Part shown: positions 27,333-35,556 of the stretch, piece after piece
How positions within the stretch are numbered: the first letter of the stretch is position 1
How the letters are laid out: every line of letters begins with the position of its first letter
NCBI RefSeq assembly: GCF_030652515.1
Contig: NZ_JAUSAR010000036.1
Coordinates: 1-64,000 of the forward strand
Reading direction: 5' to 3'
Source of the DNA: Aquabacterium sp.
GTDB lineage: Bacteria > Pseudomonadota > Gammaproteobacteria > Burkholderiales > Burkholderiaceae_C
DNA: 64,000 nucleotides
The notes under the pieces: generated by a model
What the model was told of the DNA's origin: nothing
Databases searched by the model: none
The model's input: the letters and a program-made list of their open reading frames with translations, nothing else
Translations under genes and position numbers: made by a program

Positions 27333-28724
27333 ATGCAAGTCACCGCTTCCATTTTCAAGGCCTATGACATCCGCGGCATCGTGGACAAGACCTTGGACGT
27401 CGCCATGGCTGAGCACCTGGGCCGTGCCTTCGGCACCGAAGCACTCAAGCTGGGCGAAAAAGCCGTGGCGATTGGCCGCGATGGCCGCTTGTCTGGCCCC
27501 AGCCTGGCCGCTGCCCTGATCAAGGGCCTGCGCTCGACCGGCATCAACGTGATCGACCTGGGCGCCGTGACCACGCCCATGCTGTATTACGTGGCCGCCA
27601 CGCGCGGCGACCAAGGCTGCCACAGCGGCATCCAGGTCACCGGCAGCCACAACCCCAAGGATTACAACGGCTTCAAGATGGTGCTGGGTGGCCGTGCCAT
27701 TTACGGCGACGACATCCAGGGCCTGCGCCAACGCATTGAGGCTGAAGACTACGCCACGGGCAGCGGCAGTCTGAGCGAGTTGAACGTGCTGGCCGAGTAC
27801 ACCCAGCGCATCGTTGGTGATGCCAAGCTGGCCCGCCCCATGAAGATCGTGGTGGATTCCGGCAATGGCATCCCTGGCGCTTCGGCCCCCGGCATCCTGC
27901 GCGCGCTGGGCTGCGAAGTGATCGAGCTGTTCTCCGAAGTGAACGGCGATTTCCCCAACCACCACCCGGATCCCTCCAAGCCTGAAAACCTGGTCGACCT
28001 GATCAAGGCGGTGAAAGAGCATGGCGCCGAGCTGGGCCTGGCCTTTGACGGCGATGGCGACCGCCTGGGCGTGGTCACCAAGGATGGCAACAACATTTTC
28101 CCGGACCGCCAGATCATGCTGTTTGCCCGCGACGTGCTGTCCCGTGTGCCTGGCGCCCAGATCATTTTCGACGTGAAGTGCAGCCAGCGCCTGTCGCAGG
28201 CCATCCGCGAAGCCGGTGGCGTGCCCGTGATGTACAAGACCGGGCACTCGCTGGTCAAGGCCAAACTCAAGGAAACCGGCTCGCCTTTCGCGGGCGAGAT
28301 GAGTGGCCACATCTTCTTCTCGGAGCGCTGGTACGGCTTTGACGACGCTACCTACACGGCCGGCCGCCTGCTCGAGATCCTCAGCAAGTTTGCCAATCCC
28401 AGCGAGGTGCTGGACGCCTTGCCCACCAGCTTCAGCACGCCCGAGCTGAACGTGGCCTGCGCCGAAGGCGAGCACCATGATGTGGTGGCCAAGCTCAAGG
28501 AAACCGCCAAGTTCCCGGATGCGCTGGAGGTGCACACCATCGACGGCCTGCGCGCCGACTTCGCCGACGGCTTTGGCCTGGTGCGGGCATCCAACACCAC
28601 GCCGGTGCTGGTGCTGCGCTTTGAGGGCCAGACGCAAGCCGCGCTGGACCGCATCCAGAAGCAGTTCATGGCCGCCATCCTGGCCGTGAAGCCGGACGCC
28701 CACGTTGGCGCCAGCGCACACTGA
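27333..28724 (+). CDS. Phosphomannomutase/phosphoglucomutase
   Basis: A 463-residue alpha-D-phosphohexomutase of the AlgC type, interconverting hexose 6- and 1-phosphates for LPS, EPS and nucleotide sugars. The phosphoserine loop is TGSHNPKDYNG, the metal loop is FDGDGDRLG, and the sugar-binding motif is GEMSGHIFF. AAAGGA precedes ATG 27333. It sits directly before waaA and near the exosortase locus, which fits a cell-surface polysaccharide role. Confidence 0.93.
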   Translation: MQVTASIFKAYDIRGIVDKTLDVAMAEHLGRAFGTEALKLGEKAVAIGRDGRLSGPSLAAALIKGLRSTGINVIDLGAVTTPMLYYVAATRGDQGCHSGIQVTGSHNPKDYNGFKMVLGGRAIYGDDIQGLRQRIEAEDYATGSGSLSELNVLAEYTQRIVGDAKLARPMKIVVDSGNGIPGASAPGILRALGCEVIELFSEVNGDFPNHHPDPSKPENLVDLIKAVKEHGAELGLAFDGDGDRLGVVTKDGNNIFPDRQIMLFARDVLSRVPGAQIIFDVKCSQRLSQAIREAGGVPVMYKTGHSLVKAKLKETGSPFAGEMSGHIFFSERWYGFDDATYTAGRLLEILSKFANPSEVLDALPTSFSTPELNVACAEGEHHDVVAKLKETAKFPDALEVHTIDGLRADFADGFGLVRASNTTPVLVLRFEGQTQAALDRIQKQFMAAILAVKPDAHVGASAH

Positions 28725-28732
28725 TCGGCCGC

Positions 28733-30091
28733 GTGTTCAAGACCTGGTTGGCGCAGCAGGCCTACACCCTGCTGCTGCGCCTGTTGGTGCCTGCCTATTT
28801 GTGGCGGGTGTGGCGGCGTGGGCGCCAGGAGCCTGTTTACCGGGTCCATTGGCCGCAGCGCCTGGGCTTCTATGGCAGGGCGCATCGCCAGAAAGTGGCT
28901 CACGCCCGGTCAGGGAGGGGCCCGCTGATCTGGTTGCATGCGGTGTCTTTGGGTGAAACGCTGGCCGCCAAACCCCTGCTCATCGAGTTGCGCCGCGTGT
29001 GGCCTGGCCTGCGGCTGGTGTTGACGCACGGCACCGCCACGGGCCGCGAGGCGGGGGCTGCTTTGCTGCAGGAAGGCGATGTGCAAACCTGGCTGCCTTA
29101 TGACACGCCCGGTGCCGTGCGACGGTTTTTGCGTTTGCATGGCGTGCGCATGGGCGTGCTGATGGAAACCGAGATCTGGCCCAATGTCCAGCGCGAGGCC
29201 GCGCGGGCGGGCTTGCCCATGGTGCTGGCCAATGCCCGGCTGAGCGAGAAAAGTTTACGCCAGGCCCTGCGCTTGCGTGCTTTGATGCACCCAGCCGCCC
29301 AAAGCCTGGCCTTGGTCCTGGCGCAGACGCAGGCCGATGCCGAACGTTTGCTGCAGGCTGGCGCGCCGCGCGTCAAGGTGTGTGGCAACGTCAAGTTCGA
29401 CCTGACGCCGTCGCCCGAATTGATGGATCGTGGGCGCGCCTGGGCCCAGGCCAGTGTTCGGCCCATCGTGCTGGCAGCGGTGACCCGTGAGGGTGAAGAG
29501 GCTGATCTGCTGGCGGCCTGGACGCAGCTTCACCGTGGCGCCACCGACGATGACTTGGCGCCCCGGCTCGTGATCGTGCCCCGGCATCCCCAGCGCTTTG
29601 ACGAGGTGGCGGCTTTGGTGGCGCAGCACGGGCTCAGCTTGTCGCGCCGCAGTTCATGGCCGATCGATGGCAACCCTGGTTCGGCGGCCTTGGCGTGTCA
29701 GGTCTGGCTCGGTGACAGCATGGGCGAAATGCCCGCTTACTACGCGGCGGCCCGGGTGGCGCTGCTGGGGGGCAGCTTTGCGCCCTTGGGGGGGCAGAAC
29801 CTGATCGAGGCGGCCGCATGCGGCTGCCCCTTGGTGATGGGACCGCACACCTTCAACTTTGCCCAGGCGGCAGAACTCAGCGAAGCTGCTGGCGCGGCGG
29901 TGCGCGTGAGCACCTTCGAGCAAGCGCTGGACGCTGCGGTGGCCATGATGGCGCCGCAGCGCCACGCGCCCATGGTGGCCAACGCCCTGGGGTTTGCCCT
30001 GGCGCACAAGGGAGCGGCTTGCCGCATGGCGGAAGCCATGGGTGACATTTCCCCCGATCTTGGGGATCGTGTCTCATGTGTAAATCAGTAA
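28733..30091 (+). CDS. waaA: 3-deoxy-D-manno-octulosonic acid (Kdo) transferase
   Basis: A 452-residue inner-membrane-associated glycosyltransferase that adds Kdo to lipid IVA. It has an N-terminal membrane anchor, then LIWLHAVSLGETLAA, LVLTHGTATGRE, YDTPGAVRRFLRLH, ETEIWPNV, LANARLSEKS, IVPRHPQRF and GGSFAPLGGQNLIEAAACG, all typical of KdtA/WaaA. The start is GTG 28733 with a weak ribosome site. It begins eight bases after the mutase gene. Confidence 0.95.
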   Translation: MFKTWLAQQAYTLLLRLLVPAYLWRVWRRGRQEPVYRVHWPQRLGFYGRAHRQKVAHARSGRGPLIWLHAVSLGETLAAKPLLIELRRVWPGLRLVLTHGTATGREAGAALLQEGDVQTWLPYDTPGAVRRFLRLHGVRMGVLMETEIWPNVQREAARAGLPMVLANARLSEKSLRQALRLRALMHPAAQSLALVLAQTQADAERLLQAGAPRVKVCGNVKFDLTPSPELMDRGRAWAQASVRPIVLAAVTREGEEADLLAAWTQLHRGATDDDLAPRLVIVPRHPQRFDEVAALVAQHGLSLSRRSSWPIDGNPGSAALACQVWLGDSMGEMPAYYAAARVALLGGSFAPLGGQNLIEAAACGCPLVMGPHTFNFAQAAELSEAAGAAVRVSTFEQALDAAVAMMAPQRHAPMVANALGFALAHKGAACRMAEAMGDISPDLGDRVSCVNQ

Positions 30092-30142
30092 CAATGTGTT
30101 CATTGGTCAGCACATGTGGCCACTCTAAACACTGAGGTCTCG

Positions 30143-30676
30143 ATGAATACTTTGAAGTCCGCTGTCTTGGCGACAATGTTGTCTTTTGTTGGCATGGCCG
30201 GTGCCGCAACGACCAACCTCGGTCTGTTGAGTGCCGGTGACACCAACTTTGGCAACACCTTCTATTCGTGGGGCACCTTCACCGACTACTACACGTTCTC
30301 GATCGGCTCCAACAGCAGCGGCGCGGCTGGCAACATCACCGACAGCGATCTGTCGTTCTTCACCCGTGATGTGGATGTGACCAAGATCGTGTTGTCGGGC
30401 GGCACCCTGGGTTCGGCCTTGTCGGACACGTATGCCGATGACGGTTTCTCCTTCACCGGGCTGGGGGCTGGTGCTTACACCATGGCCCTCACCGTGAAAG
30501 TGGGCACGGGTTTCCTGACTTCGGGTTACTACAAGGGCACCATCCACGCTGTCGTGAATGCGGCGCCCACGGCGCCTGTGGCCTCGCCCGCCCCTGAACC
30601 AGCCGACTTCGCCATGGCACTGATGGGTCTGGCCGGTGTGGGCTTCATGGTGCGTCGCCGCCGTTCGGCTCGCTGA
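30143..30676 (+). CDS. PEP-CTERM sorting domain protein
   Basis: A 177-residue exported protein. Residues 1 to about 21 are a signal peptide (MNTLKSAVLATMLSFVGMAGA). The middle is Gly/Ser/Thr-rich with a FTDYYTFSI segment common in this group. The C-terminus (about 151-177) is the PEP-CTERM signal: PEP, then a hydrophobic helix with MGLAGVGFM and the basic tail VRRRRSAR. Exosortase is expected to cut at PEP and process it for the envelope or extracellular matrix. The xrtB gene about 1 kb downstream is the probable partner. GAGG precedes ATG 30143. Confidence 0.9.
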   Translation: MNTLKSAVLATMLSFVGMAGAATTNLGLLSAGDTNFGNTFYSWGTFTDYYTFSIGSNSSGAAGNITDSDLSFFTRDVDVTKIVLSGGTLGSALSDTYADDGFSFTGLGAGAYTMALTVKVGTGFLTSGYYKGTIHAVVNAAPTAPVASPAPEPADFAMALMGLAGVGFMVRRRRSAR

Positions 30677-30699
30677 GACCTTTCAGGTTGGCAGGGATG

Positions 30700-30724
30700 A
30701 CGGGCCTTCGGGCCCGTTTTCTTT
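30700..30724 (+). terminator. Intrinsic terminator after the PEP-CTERM gene
   Basis: ACGGGCC, a TTCG tetraloop and GGCCCGT are followed by a T-rich run. It isolates the substrate gene from epsD-xrtB-epsI. Confidence 0.85.
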
Positions 30725-30784
30725 GGGGCTGCGCCATGGCGCTCTCGCTGATAATGACCCTTTCAGAGCTTGGAGTCGGGGCCT

Positions 30785-31654
30785 ATGCACGTGTTCAAAC
30801 TGGGTTCGCTGTCCTTGTTGGTGGTGCTTTTGGCCGCCTGCGGGCGCGACCATGCTCCCGCTGATGGCCAGGTTGTGGCCTTGGTCAACGAAGATGAAAT
30901 CTCGGTTCACCAGGTGCAGGCCGTTCTGCAGCGCCAACCGGCCTTGTCCGGGCAACTGGGCCAGGCGGCCGGCGAGAAAGTCCTTCAGGGTTTGATCGAG
31001 CAGGAGCTGGCCGCCCAGGCCGCGCGAGCGCAAAAGCTCGACAGCAGCCCCAAGGTGTTGCAAGCCATGGCGCTGGCCAAGCGCGAAATTCTGGCGCGCG
31101 AGTACCAGGACCGTCTGGCCGACAAGGCCGTCCCTCCCAACACGGGCGACATCGACCGCTACTACGACGAGCACCCCGAGCTGTTCAAAGAGCGGCGCCG
31201 GTACACGATCCAGGAAACGGCCCTGAAGGTCAGCCCTGCAGAAGCACCCGCATGGCGCGACCGCGTCAAAGCCACCACCAGCCTGGCGGAGGCCAACGAA
31301 GTGGTGAGTGCCAGTGGTTTGCCGGCCACCAGCCGCGAGATGGTGGAATGGGCCGAGAACCTGCCACTGGCTTTGCTCAAGCAGTTCTCTACCCTGGAGC
31401 CCGGCCAATCGCTGGTGCTGGAGCGTCCGGATGGTTTGGTGATTGGCACCCTGGTGCACACCGAACTGGCCCCCATCAACCGGCGTGATGCCGCCCAGGC
31501 GATTCAGGCTGTGTTGACCAACCAGCGCCGACGCGAGGCGGTGTCCAAGGGCATGGAAGCCTTGCGCCAGGGGGCCAAGATCCAGCTGTTGGGGCCATTT
31601 GCCGCGGGTGCCAGCGCGCCTGAGGGGGCCTCCAAGGCCTCCACGGCGCAGTGA
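30785..31654 (+). CDS. epsD: EpsD-family peptidyl-prolyl isomerase, lipoprotein
   Basis: A 289-residue lipoprotein. The signal MHVFKLGSLSLLVVLLAACG ends in a lipobox LAAC (Cys19). The rest resembles SurA/parvulin-like proteins (VVALVNEDEISVHQVQAVL, GLIEQELAAQAARAQ) of the EpsD family found beside exosortase B. It probably assists folding of exported EPS or PEP-CTERM proteins. ATG 30785 gives the lipoprotein signal; a TTG five codons earlier is rejected. It overlaps xrtB by four bases. Confidence 0.82.
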   Translation: MHVFKLGSLSLLVVLLAACGRDHAPADGQVVALVNEDEISVHQVQAVLQRQPALSGQLGQAAGEKVLQGLIEQELAAQAARAQKLDSSPKVLQAMALAKREILAREYQDRLADKAVPPNTGDIDRYYDEHPELFKERRRYTIQETALKVSPAEAPAWRDRVKATTSLAEANEVVSASGLPATSREMVEWAENLPLALLKQFSTLEPGQSLVLERPDGLVIGTLVHTELAPINRRDAAQAIQAVLTNQRRREAVSKGMEALRQGAKIQLLGPFAAGASAPEGASKASTAQ

Positions 31655-32523
31655 GCAGCCATCTGACATTGTTGGGGCCGCCCGCCGATCCGGACCGCCG
31701 GTTCTGGCTCATCGCGGGGTTGGGCTTGGCCGCCCTGGTCCTGCCCACGCTGTGGGATTTTCTGTTTGGCGAATGGTCGTCCTACAGCCAGGGCCACGAG
31801 GTGCTGTTGCTGGCGGCCGCGGCCTGGTTGTTCTACCGGCAGGCGGACACCATCGCCGCCTTGCCCGATCGACCCGCCGCCTGGGCCCCGATCCTGCTGC
31901 TGGCGCTGGGCCTGCTGCTCTATGCCTTTGGCCGCACCCAGCAGTTCCTGCGCCTTGAGATCCTGTCGCTGTACTTCATCCTGGTGGCGGTGCTGGCCTG
32001 TTTCAAGGGCTGGGCCGTGCTGCGGCACATCTGGTTCGTGCTGCTGTTTTTGCTCTTCGTGGTGCCGCTGCCCTTCTCGGCGATCGTGTTGGTGACCGGG
32101 CCTTTGAAAGAAGCTGTCTCGGTGGTGGCCAGCACGGTGCTGGGCTGGGTGGGCTACCCGGTCGGGCATGTGGGCGTGGTGATCACGGTGGGCCAATACC
32201 AGCTGCTGGTGGCCGAGGCCTGCGCCGGGCTGCACTCCATGTTCATCCTGGAGGCCATGGGCCTGCTTTACAGCAACCTCATGAACTACCAATCGTGGTT
32301 GCGCAATGTGCTGCTGGCCGTGCTGGTGGTGCCCTTGTCCTTCCTGGCCAATGTGCTGCGGGTGATGATCCTGGTGGTGGTGACCTACCATTTTGGTGAT
32401 CGGGTGGGGCAGGGCTTTCTGCACAACTTCGCAGGGCTGGTGTTGTTTGGCCTGGCCCTGGCCCTGATTGGCGGGGCCGATCGGGTGCTGGGCGCGGTGT
32501 TGCCCAAGAGGTTCCGCCGATGA
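31651..32523 (+). CDS. xrtB: Exosortase B
   Basis: A 290-residue integral membrane cysteine protease or transpeptidase that processes PEP-CTERM proteins. It has about eight transmembrane helices. The catalytic residues are C191 (AEACAGLHS), R237 (FLANVLRVM) and H247 (TYHFGD), the conserved exosortase triad. GTG start 31651 overlaps the epsD stop. EpsD before and EpsI after identify the B type seen in methylotrophs and other betaproteobacteria. Confidence 0.93.
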   Translation: MSSHLTLLGPPADPDRRFWLIAGLGLAALVLPTLWDFLFGEWSSYSQGHEVLLLAAAAWLFYRQADTIAALPDRPAAWAPILLLALGLLLYAFGRTQQFLRLEILSLYFILVAVLACFKGWAVLRHIWFVLLFLLFVVPLPFSAIVLVTGPLKEAVSVVASTVLGWVGYPVGHVGVVITVGQYQLLVAEACAGLHSMFILEAMGLLYSNLMNYQSWLRNVLLAVLVVPLSFLANVLRVMILVVVTYHFGDRVGQGFLHNFAGLVLFGLALALIGGADRVLGAVLPKRFRR

Positions 32524-33221
32524 GCCGCAATCTCACCAAAGCCTGGGTGCTGGCCGCGTGCATGTTGGCAGTGGCAGGTTTGGCCGCCGTGGGCAAACCG
32601 AACACGCAAGCGGTCATGGATGCCCGGTCTCAAATGCCGCTGGAGGCGATCTTCCCCAGCCAGTTCGGCGATTGGCGCCTGGACCCGGCCGCTTCGGTGT
32701 TCGTGCGCCCGGCCGTGGACCAGGCCAAGCAATTCCAGATGTACGACCAGGTGCTGGAGCGCACCTACATCAATGAGCAGGGGCAGCGCTTGATGCTGTC
32801 GGTGGCCTATGGTCGGCAGCAATCGGTGGGTTTGCAGATGCACCGGCCCGAGGTCTGCTACCAGGCGGGTGGTTTCAAGGTGCAAGACGTCAACCCTGCG
32901 GTGATCGAGGCGGCGGGGCGTGCCTTGCCGGTGACGCATCTGCAGGCGCACATGGATGGGCGCCCTGAGCCCATCACCTATTGGCGTTTGCTGGGCGATG
33001 GTGTGGTGACCGATGATTCGGTGTTCAAGTTCCGGCAATTGTCATCGGGCTTGCGCGGACAGGTGCTGGATGGCTTGCTGGTGCGCGTGTCCAGCATTGA
33101 CCAGGACACGGCGGGCGCGCACCGGTTGCAGGCGCGTTTTGCCGACCAGATGGCGCGGGCCATGAGCCCCGAGATGCGCCTGCGGGCATTTGGTGCGCCG
33201 CCCACCGCGCAGCAGCCTTGA
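32520..33221 (+). CDS. epsI: Exosortase B-associated EpsI protein
   Basis: A 233-residue EpsI-family protein (DUF3485 type). It has an N-terminal membrane anchor (LAACMLAVAGLAAVG), then FPSQFGDWRL, RTYINEQGQRLMLSVAYG, MHRPEVCYQAGGF and ITYWRLLGDG. EpsI is a conserved exosortase partner of unknown chemistry; the conserved Cys in PEVCY is present. It overlaps xrtB by four bases. Confidence 0.9.
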   Translation: MSRNLTKAWVLAACMLAVAGLAAVGKPNTQAVMDARSQMPLEAIFPSQFGDWRLDPAASVFVRPAVDQAKQFQMYDQVLERTYINEQGQRLMLSVAYGRQQSVGLQMHRPEVCYQAGGFKVQDVNPAVIEAAGRALPVTHLQAHMDGRPEPITYWRLLGDGVVTDDSVFKFRQLSSGLRGQVLDGLLVRVSSIDQDTAGAHRLQARFADQMARAMSPEMRLRAFGAPPTAQQP

Positions 33222-33241
33222 TGAAGTAAGGCTTGGATTCT

Positions 33242-33532
33242 TCAGGCTTGAAGCGATTGCCACTCGGGGTGGCGCTTCAAGTAGCCACGAACATAGCTGC
33301 AGACCGGGTCGATCTTGAGGCCCTCGGCTTTGGCCCACACGAACGCTGCGTTCACCAGAGCGGCGGCGATGCCACGGCCCTCCAGGGATGGGGGCACCAC
33401 GGTGTGGGTCATGTGAACGATGGCGCCGCTGCGCTGGTAATCGGCCACACAGCGCTGGCCTTCAACGATGGCCTCAAAGCATGAGGCCTCGGGGCGGTGG
33501 GCGACGGTGACAGGCGTGGGGGTGTTGCTCAT
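33242..33532 (-). CDS. Small GNAT-type N-acetyltransferase (YjdJ-like)
   Basis: A 96-residue one-domain GNAT fold. The acetyl-CoA motif is PPSLEGRGIAAALVNAAF, followed by KIDPVCSYVRGYLKRHPEW, the standard ending of this small family. The start (MSNTPTPV) lies eleven bases after the chromate transporter stop. It converges on epsI. Confidence 0.9.
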   Translation of the reverse strand: MSNTPTPVTVAHRPEASCFEAIVEGQRCVADYQRSGAIVHMTHTVVPPSLEGRGIAAALVNAAFVWAKAEGLKIDPVCSYVRGYLKRHPEWQSLQA

Positions 33533-33543
33533 GGTTGAAAAGC

Positions 33544-34095
33544 TTACACCCAGCCCAAGGCGCCCAGCACCGCGCCCCCAGCGACCAAGGCGATCAGTGG
33601 GACTTTGGTTCGCCACACCAGCAAGGCTACGGCGGCGCTCAGCACCAGGGCCGCGGGGCGCTGTATGGAAGGTGCCAGCAGCCAGCCCGTGGCCAGCAGC
33701 AGCCCGATGGTGACGGGTGTCATGCCCGATTGAAACGCCTGCACGCCCAGCCATTCGCGACGCGAGGCGACCCAGCGCGACGCTGTCAGGGCCAGGGTGC
33801 TGGAGGGGATCATGATGCCGATGAGGCTGGTCAAGGCGCCCCCCAGGCCCGCGCTGTACCAGCCGATCAAACCCACGAACAGCACATTGGGGCCGGGCGC
33901 GGCCTGGGCCAGGGCGATGGCGGCGGTGAAGTTCTCGTCGGTCAGCAGCCCGGCCTCGGTGACCAGGCGGCGGTGCATGTCCGACACCATCGTGATGGCG
34001 CCGCCGATCGACATCAGGGACCAGGCCAGGAAGTGCTGGAACAGCTCCCACCACACGTCCGGTGTCCAGCCCAAGGGCTCGGGGGCGGCACTCAT
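33544..34095 (-). CDS. chrA: Chromate transporter, second subunit
   Basis: A 183-residue short-chain ChrA domain. It has a FLAWSLMSIGGAITMVSDMH opening, ALAQAAPGPNVLFVGLIGW and several hydrophobic helices. Short-chain CHR proteins work as pairs of opposite topology; the partner lies directly upstream with an ATGA overlap. The family exports chromate or imports related oxyanions; true chromate resistance is not proven by sequence. Confidence 0.9.
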   Translation of the reverse strand: MSAAPEPLGWTPDVWWELFQHFLAWSLMSIGGAITMVSDMHRRLVTEAGLLTDENFTAAIALAQAAPGPNVLFVGLIGWYSAGLGGALTSLIGIMIPSSTLALTASRWVASRREWLGVQAFQSGMTPVTIGLLLATGWLLAPSIQRPAALVLSAAVALLVWRTKVPLIALVAGGAVLGALGWV

Positions 34096-34697
34096 GCGGC
34101 TCGGCGCCGCAGCACGGCATAGGTCAGCAGGCAGGTGGCACCGCCCAGCCCCAGCAGCACCCAGACCAGCGGCCAGCGCAGCCAGGCCATCATGCCGAAA
34201 GCGACGGCCGCCAGGCCCAGGCTGACGCTCAAGCTCAAAGGGTGTTGCTTCAGGGGCGCGGCCAGCCGCAGCACGGTGCCCACGATCTGCCCGGCGGCCA
34301 CGGCGGCGATGCCGGTCAGGGCGCCACGGACCATGCCGTGTGCGGTCGAATCGTGGGGCACCAGGGCGATGAGCCAGGCCAGGAAGAGCATCAGGATCAA
34401 GGGCGCGGTCATCATGCCGGCCAGGGCGACGGCGGCGCCGCGCCAGCCAAAGAATCGGTCGCCGATCATCAGCGACAGGTTGCAAACATTGGGGCCGGGC
34501 AGCACCTGGGCGGTGCCCAGCAGTTCCACGAACTCCTTGGCCGTCAGCCAGCGCCGACGTTCGCACAACTCGCGCTGAGCAATGGCGATCACGCCACCAA
34601 AACCCTGCAGCGCCAGCACGGTGAACGCGATGAACAACTCGCCCAGCGAGGCGGGCCGGGCGCCTTCCTCGCTGACCGCGAGGGCCGGATCAGGCAT
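34092..34697 (-). CDS. chrA: Chromate transporter, first subunit
   Basis: A 201-residue short-chain ChrA domain. It has FTVLALQGFGGVIAIAQREL, WLTAKEFVELLGTAQVLPGPN, and four or more further helices. ATG 34697 lies eight bases inside the upstream thioesterase gene, so translation is coupled across the three-gene run. Confidence 0.9.
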   Translation of the reverse strand: MPDPALAVSEEGARPASLGELFIAFTVLALQGFGGVIAIAQRELCERRRWLTAKEFVELLGTAQVLPGPNVCNLSLMIGDRFFGWRGAAVALAGMMTAPLILMLFLAWLIALVPHDSTAHGMVRGALTGIAAVAAGQIVGTVLRLAAPLKQHPLSLSVSLGLAAVAFGMMAWLRWPLVWVLLGLGGATCLLTYAVLRRRAA

Positions 34698-35523
34698 ACA
34701 CGGCCACCACCTGGTAACCAAAGGCGGCCAGTTGGCCATCGGGCGTCCACAGGTGGGCGCGGTCGTTGGCATAGCCTTCGTCGTAGGCGATGGTGTCCTG
34801 GTCCAGGCGCCACAGGCCTTCCGGATCCACGTTGGTGACCGGGCGCAACTCCAGGGCCCAGGACACCGAACTGGCGGGCGCGAAGCGCTTGGCCTGTGAC
34901 AAGGCCGGGGTGGGGCCGGCGTCGGTCAGCATGATGGCGATGAGCTCCGGGTCCACGCCCGCGCTGTCTTTCAGGCGCAGGTGGTAGCGGGTCAGCCAGT
35001 CACCGCCACCCGTGAAAGGAAAGGCACCTTCGGCCAGGCGGAAATCCAGGTGCTGGGTGAAATTGGGCGTCAGGCCGGGCAGGTAGGGCAGGGGGGCGGA
35101 GGCTTCGGCACTCACGGCCACCGGGGGTTGCACGGGGCGGCGTTGCGGGATCTCGGAGGTGCGGCCGGTGCCGAACACGCCCAGCAAAATGCCGCACACT
35201 TGCTCAACGCCCTGGGCATCGGCCTGCACCACGGTGGCCTTGACCTGGCGCACGTTCTTGCCCTGGCGCAGCAAAGCCACATCCACGTGGAAGGTGCCCA
35301 GGCCGACGGGCCCGACGAAATTGGTCTGCAGCGCGCGCATGGGCCAATCAGCACCGCACACATCGCGCATGGCCTGGGCGGACAGCGCCGACAGCAGGCC
35401 GCCAAAGGCGGTGCGGCCTTGCTGCCAGTCGTCGGTCACCGTGAAGCTCACCCGGTGGGCGGCGATGCTGCGGGCCGCCAACAAGGCGGACAAAGGGGTG
35501 GTGGCGGTGAGTTCAGAAGACAT
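34690..35523 (-). CDS. Acyl-CoA thioesterase family protein, double hot dog
   Basis: A 277-residue protein with two hot-dog domains of the TesB/4HBT_3 type: DDWQQGRTAFGGLLSALSAQA with MRALQTNFVGPV in the first, and LIAIMLTDAGPTPAL with SSVSWALELRPV in the second. Members hydrolyse medium- or long-chain acyl-CoA. It begins 34 bases after the GGDEF-EAL gene. Confidence 0.85.
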   Translation of the reverse strand: MSSELTATTPLSALLAARSIAAHRVSFTVTDDWQQGRTAFGGLLSALSAQAMRDVCGADWPMRALQTNFVGPVGLGTFHVDVALLRQGKNVRQVKATVVQADAQGVEQVCGILLGVFGTGRTSEIPQRRPVQPPVAVSAEASAPLPYLPGLTPNFTQHLDFRLAEGAFPFTGGGDWLTRYHLRLKDSAGVDPELIAIMLTDAGPTPALSQAKRFAPASSVSWALELRPVTNVDPEGLWRLDQDTIAYDEGYANDRAHLWTPDGQLAAFGYQVVAVYA

Positions 35524-35556
35524 GATCGGGGGCCTTGGCGCTGCTGCGATGCGCCA

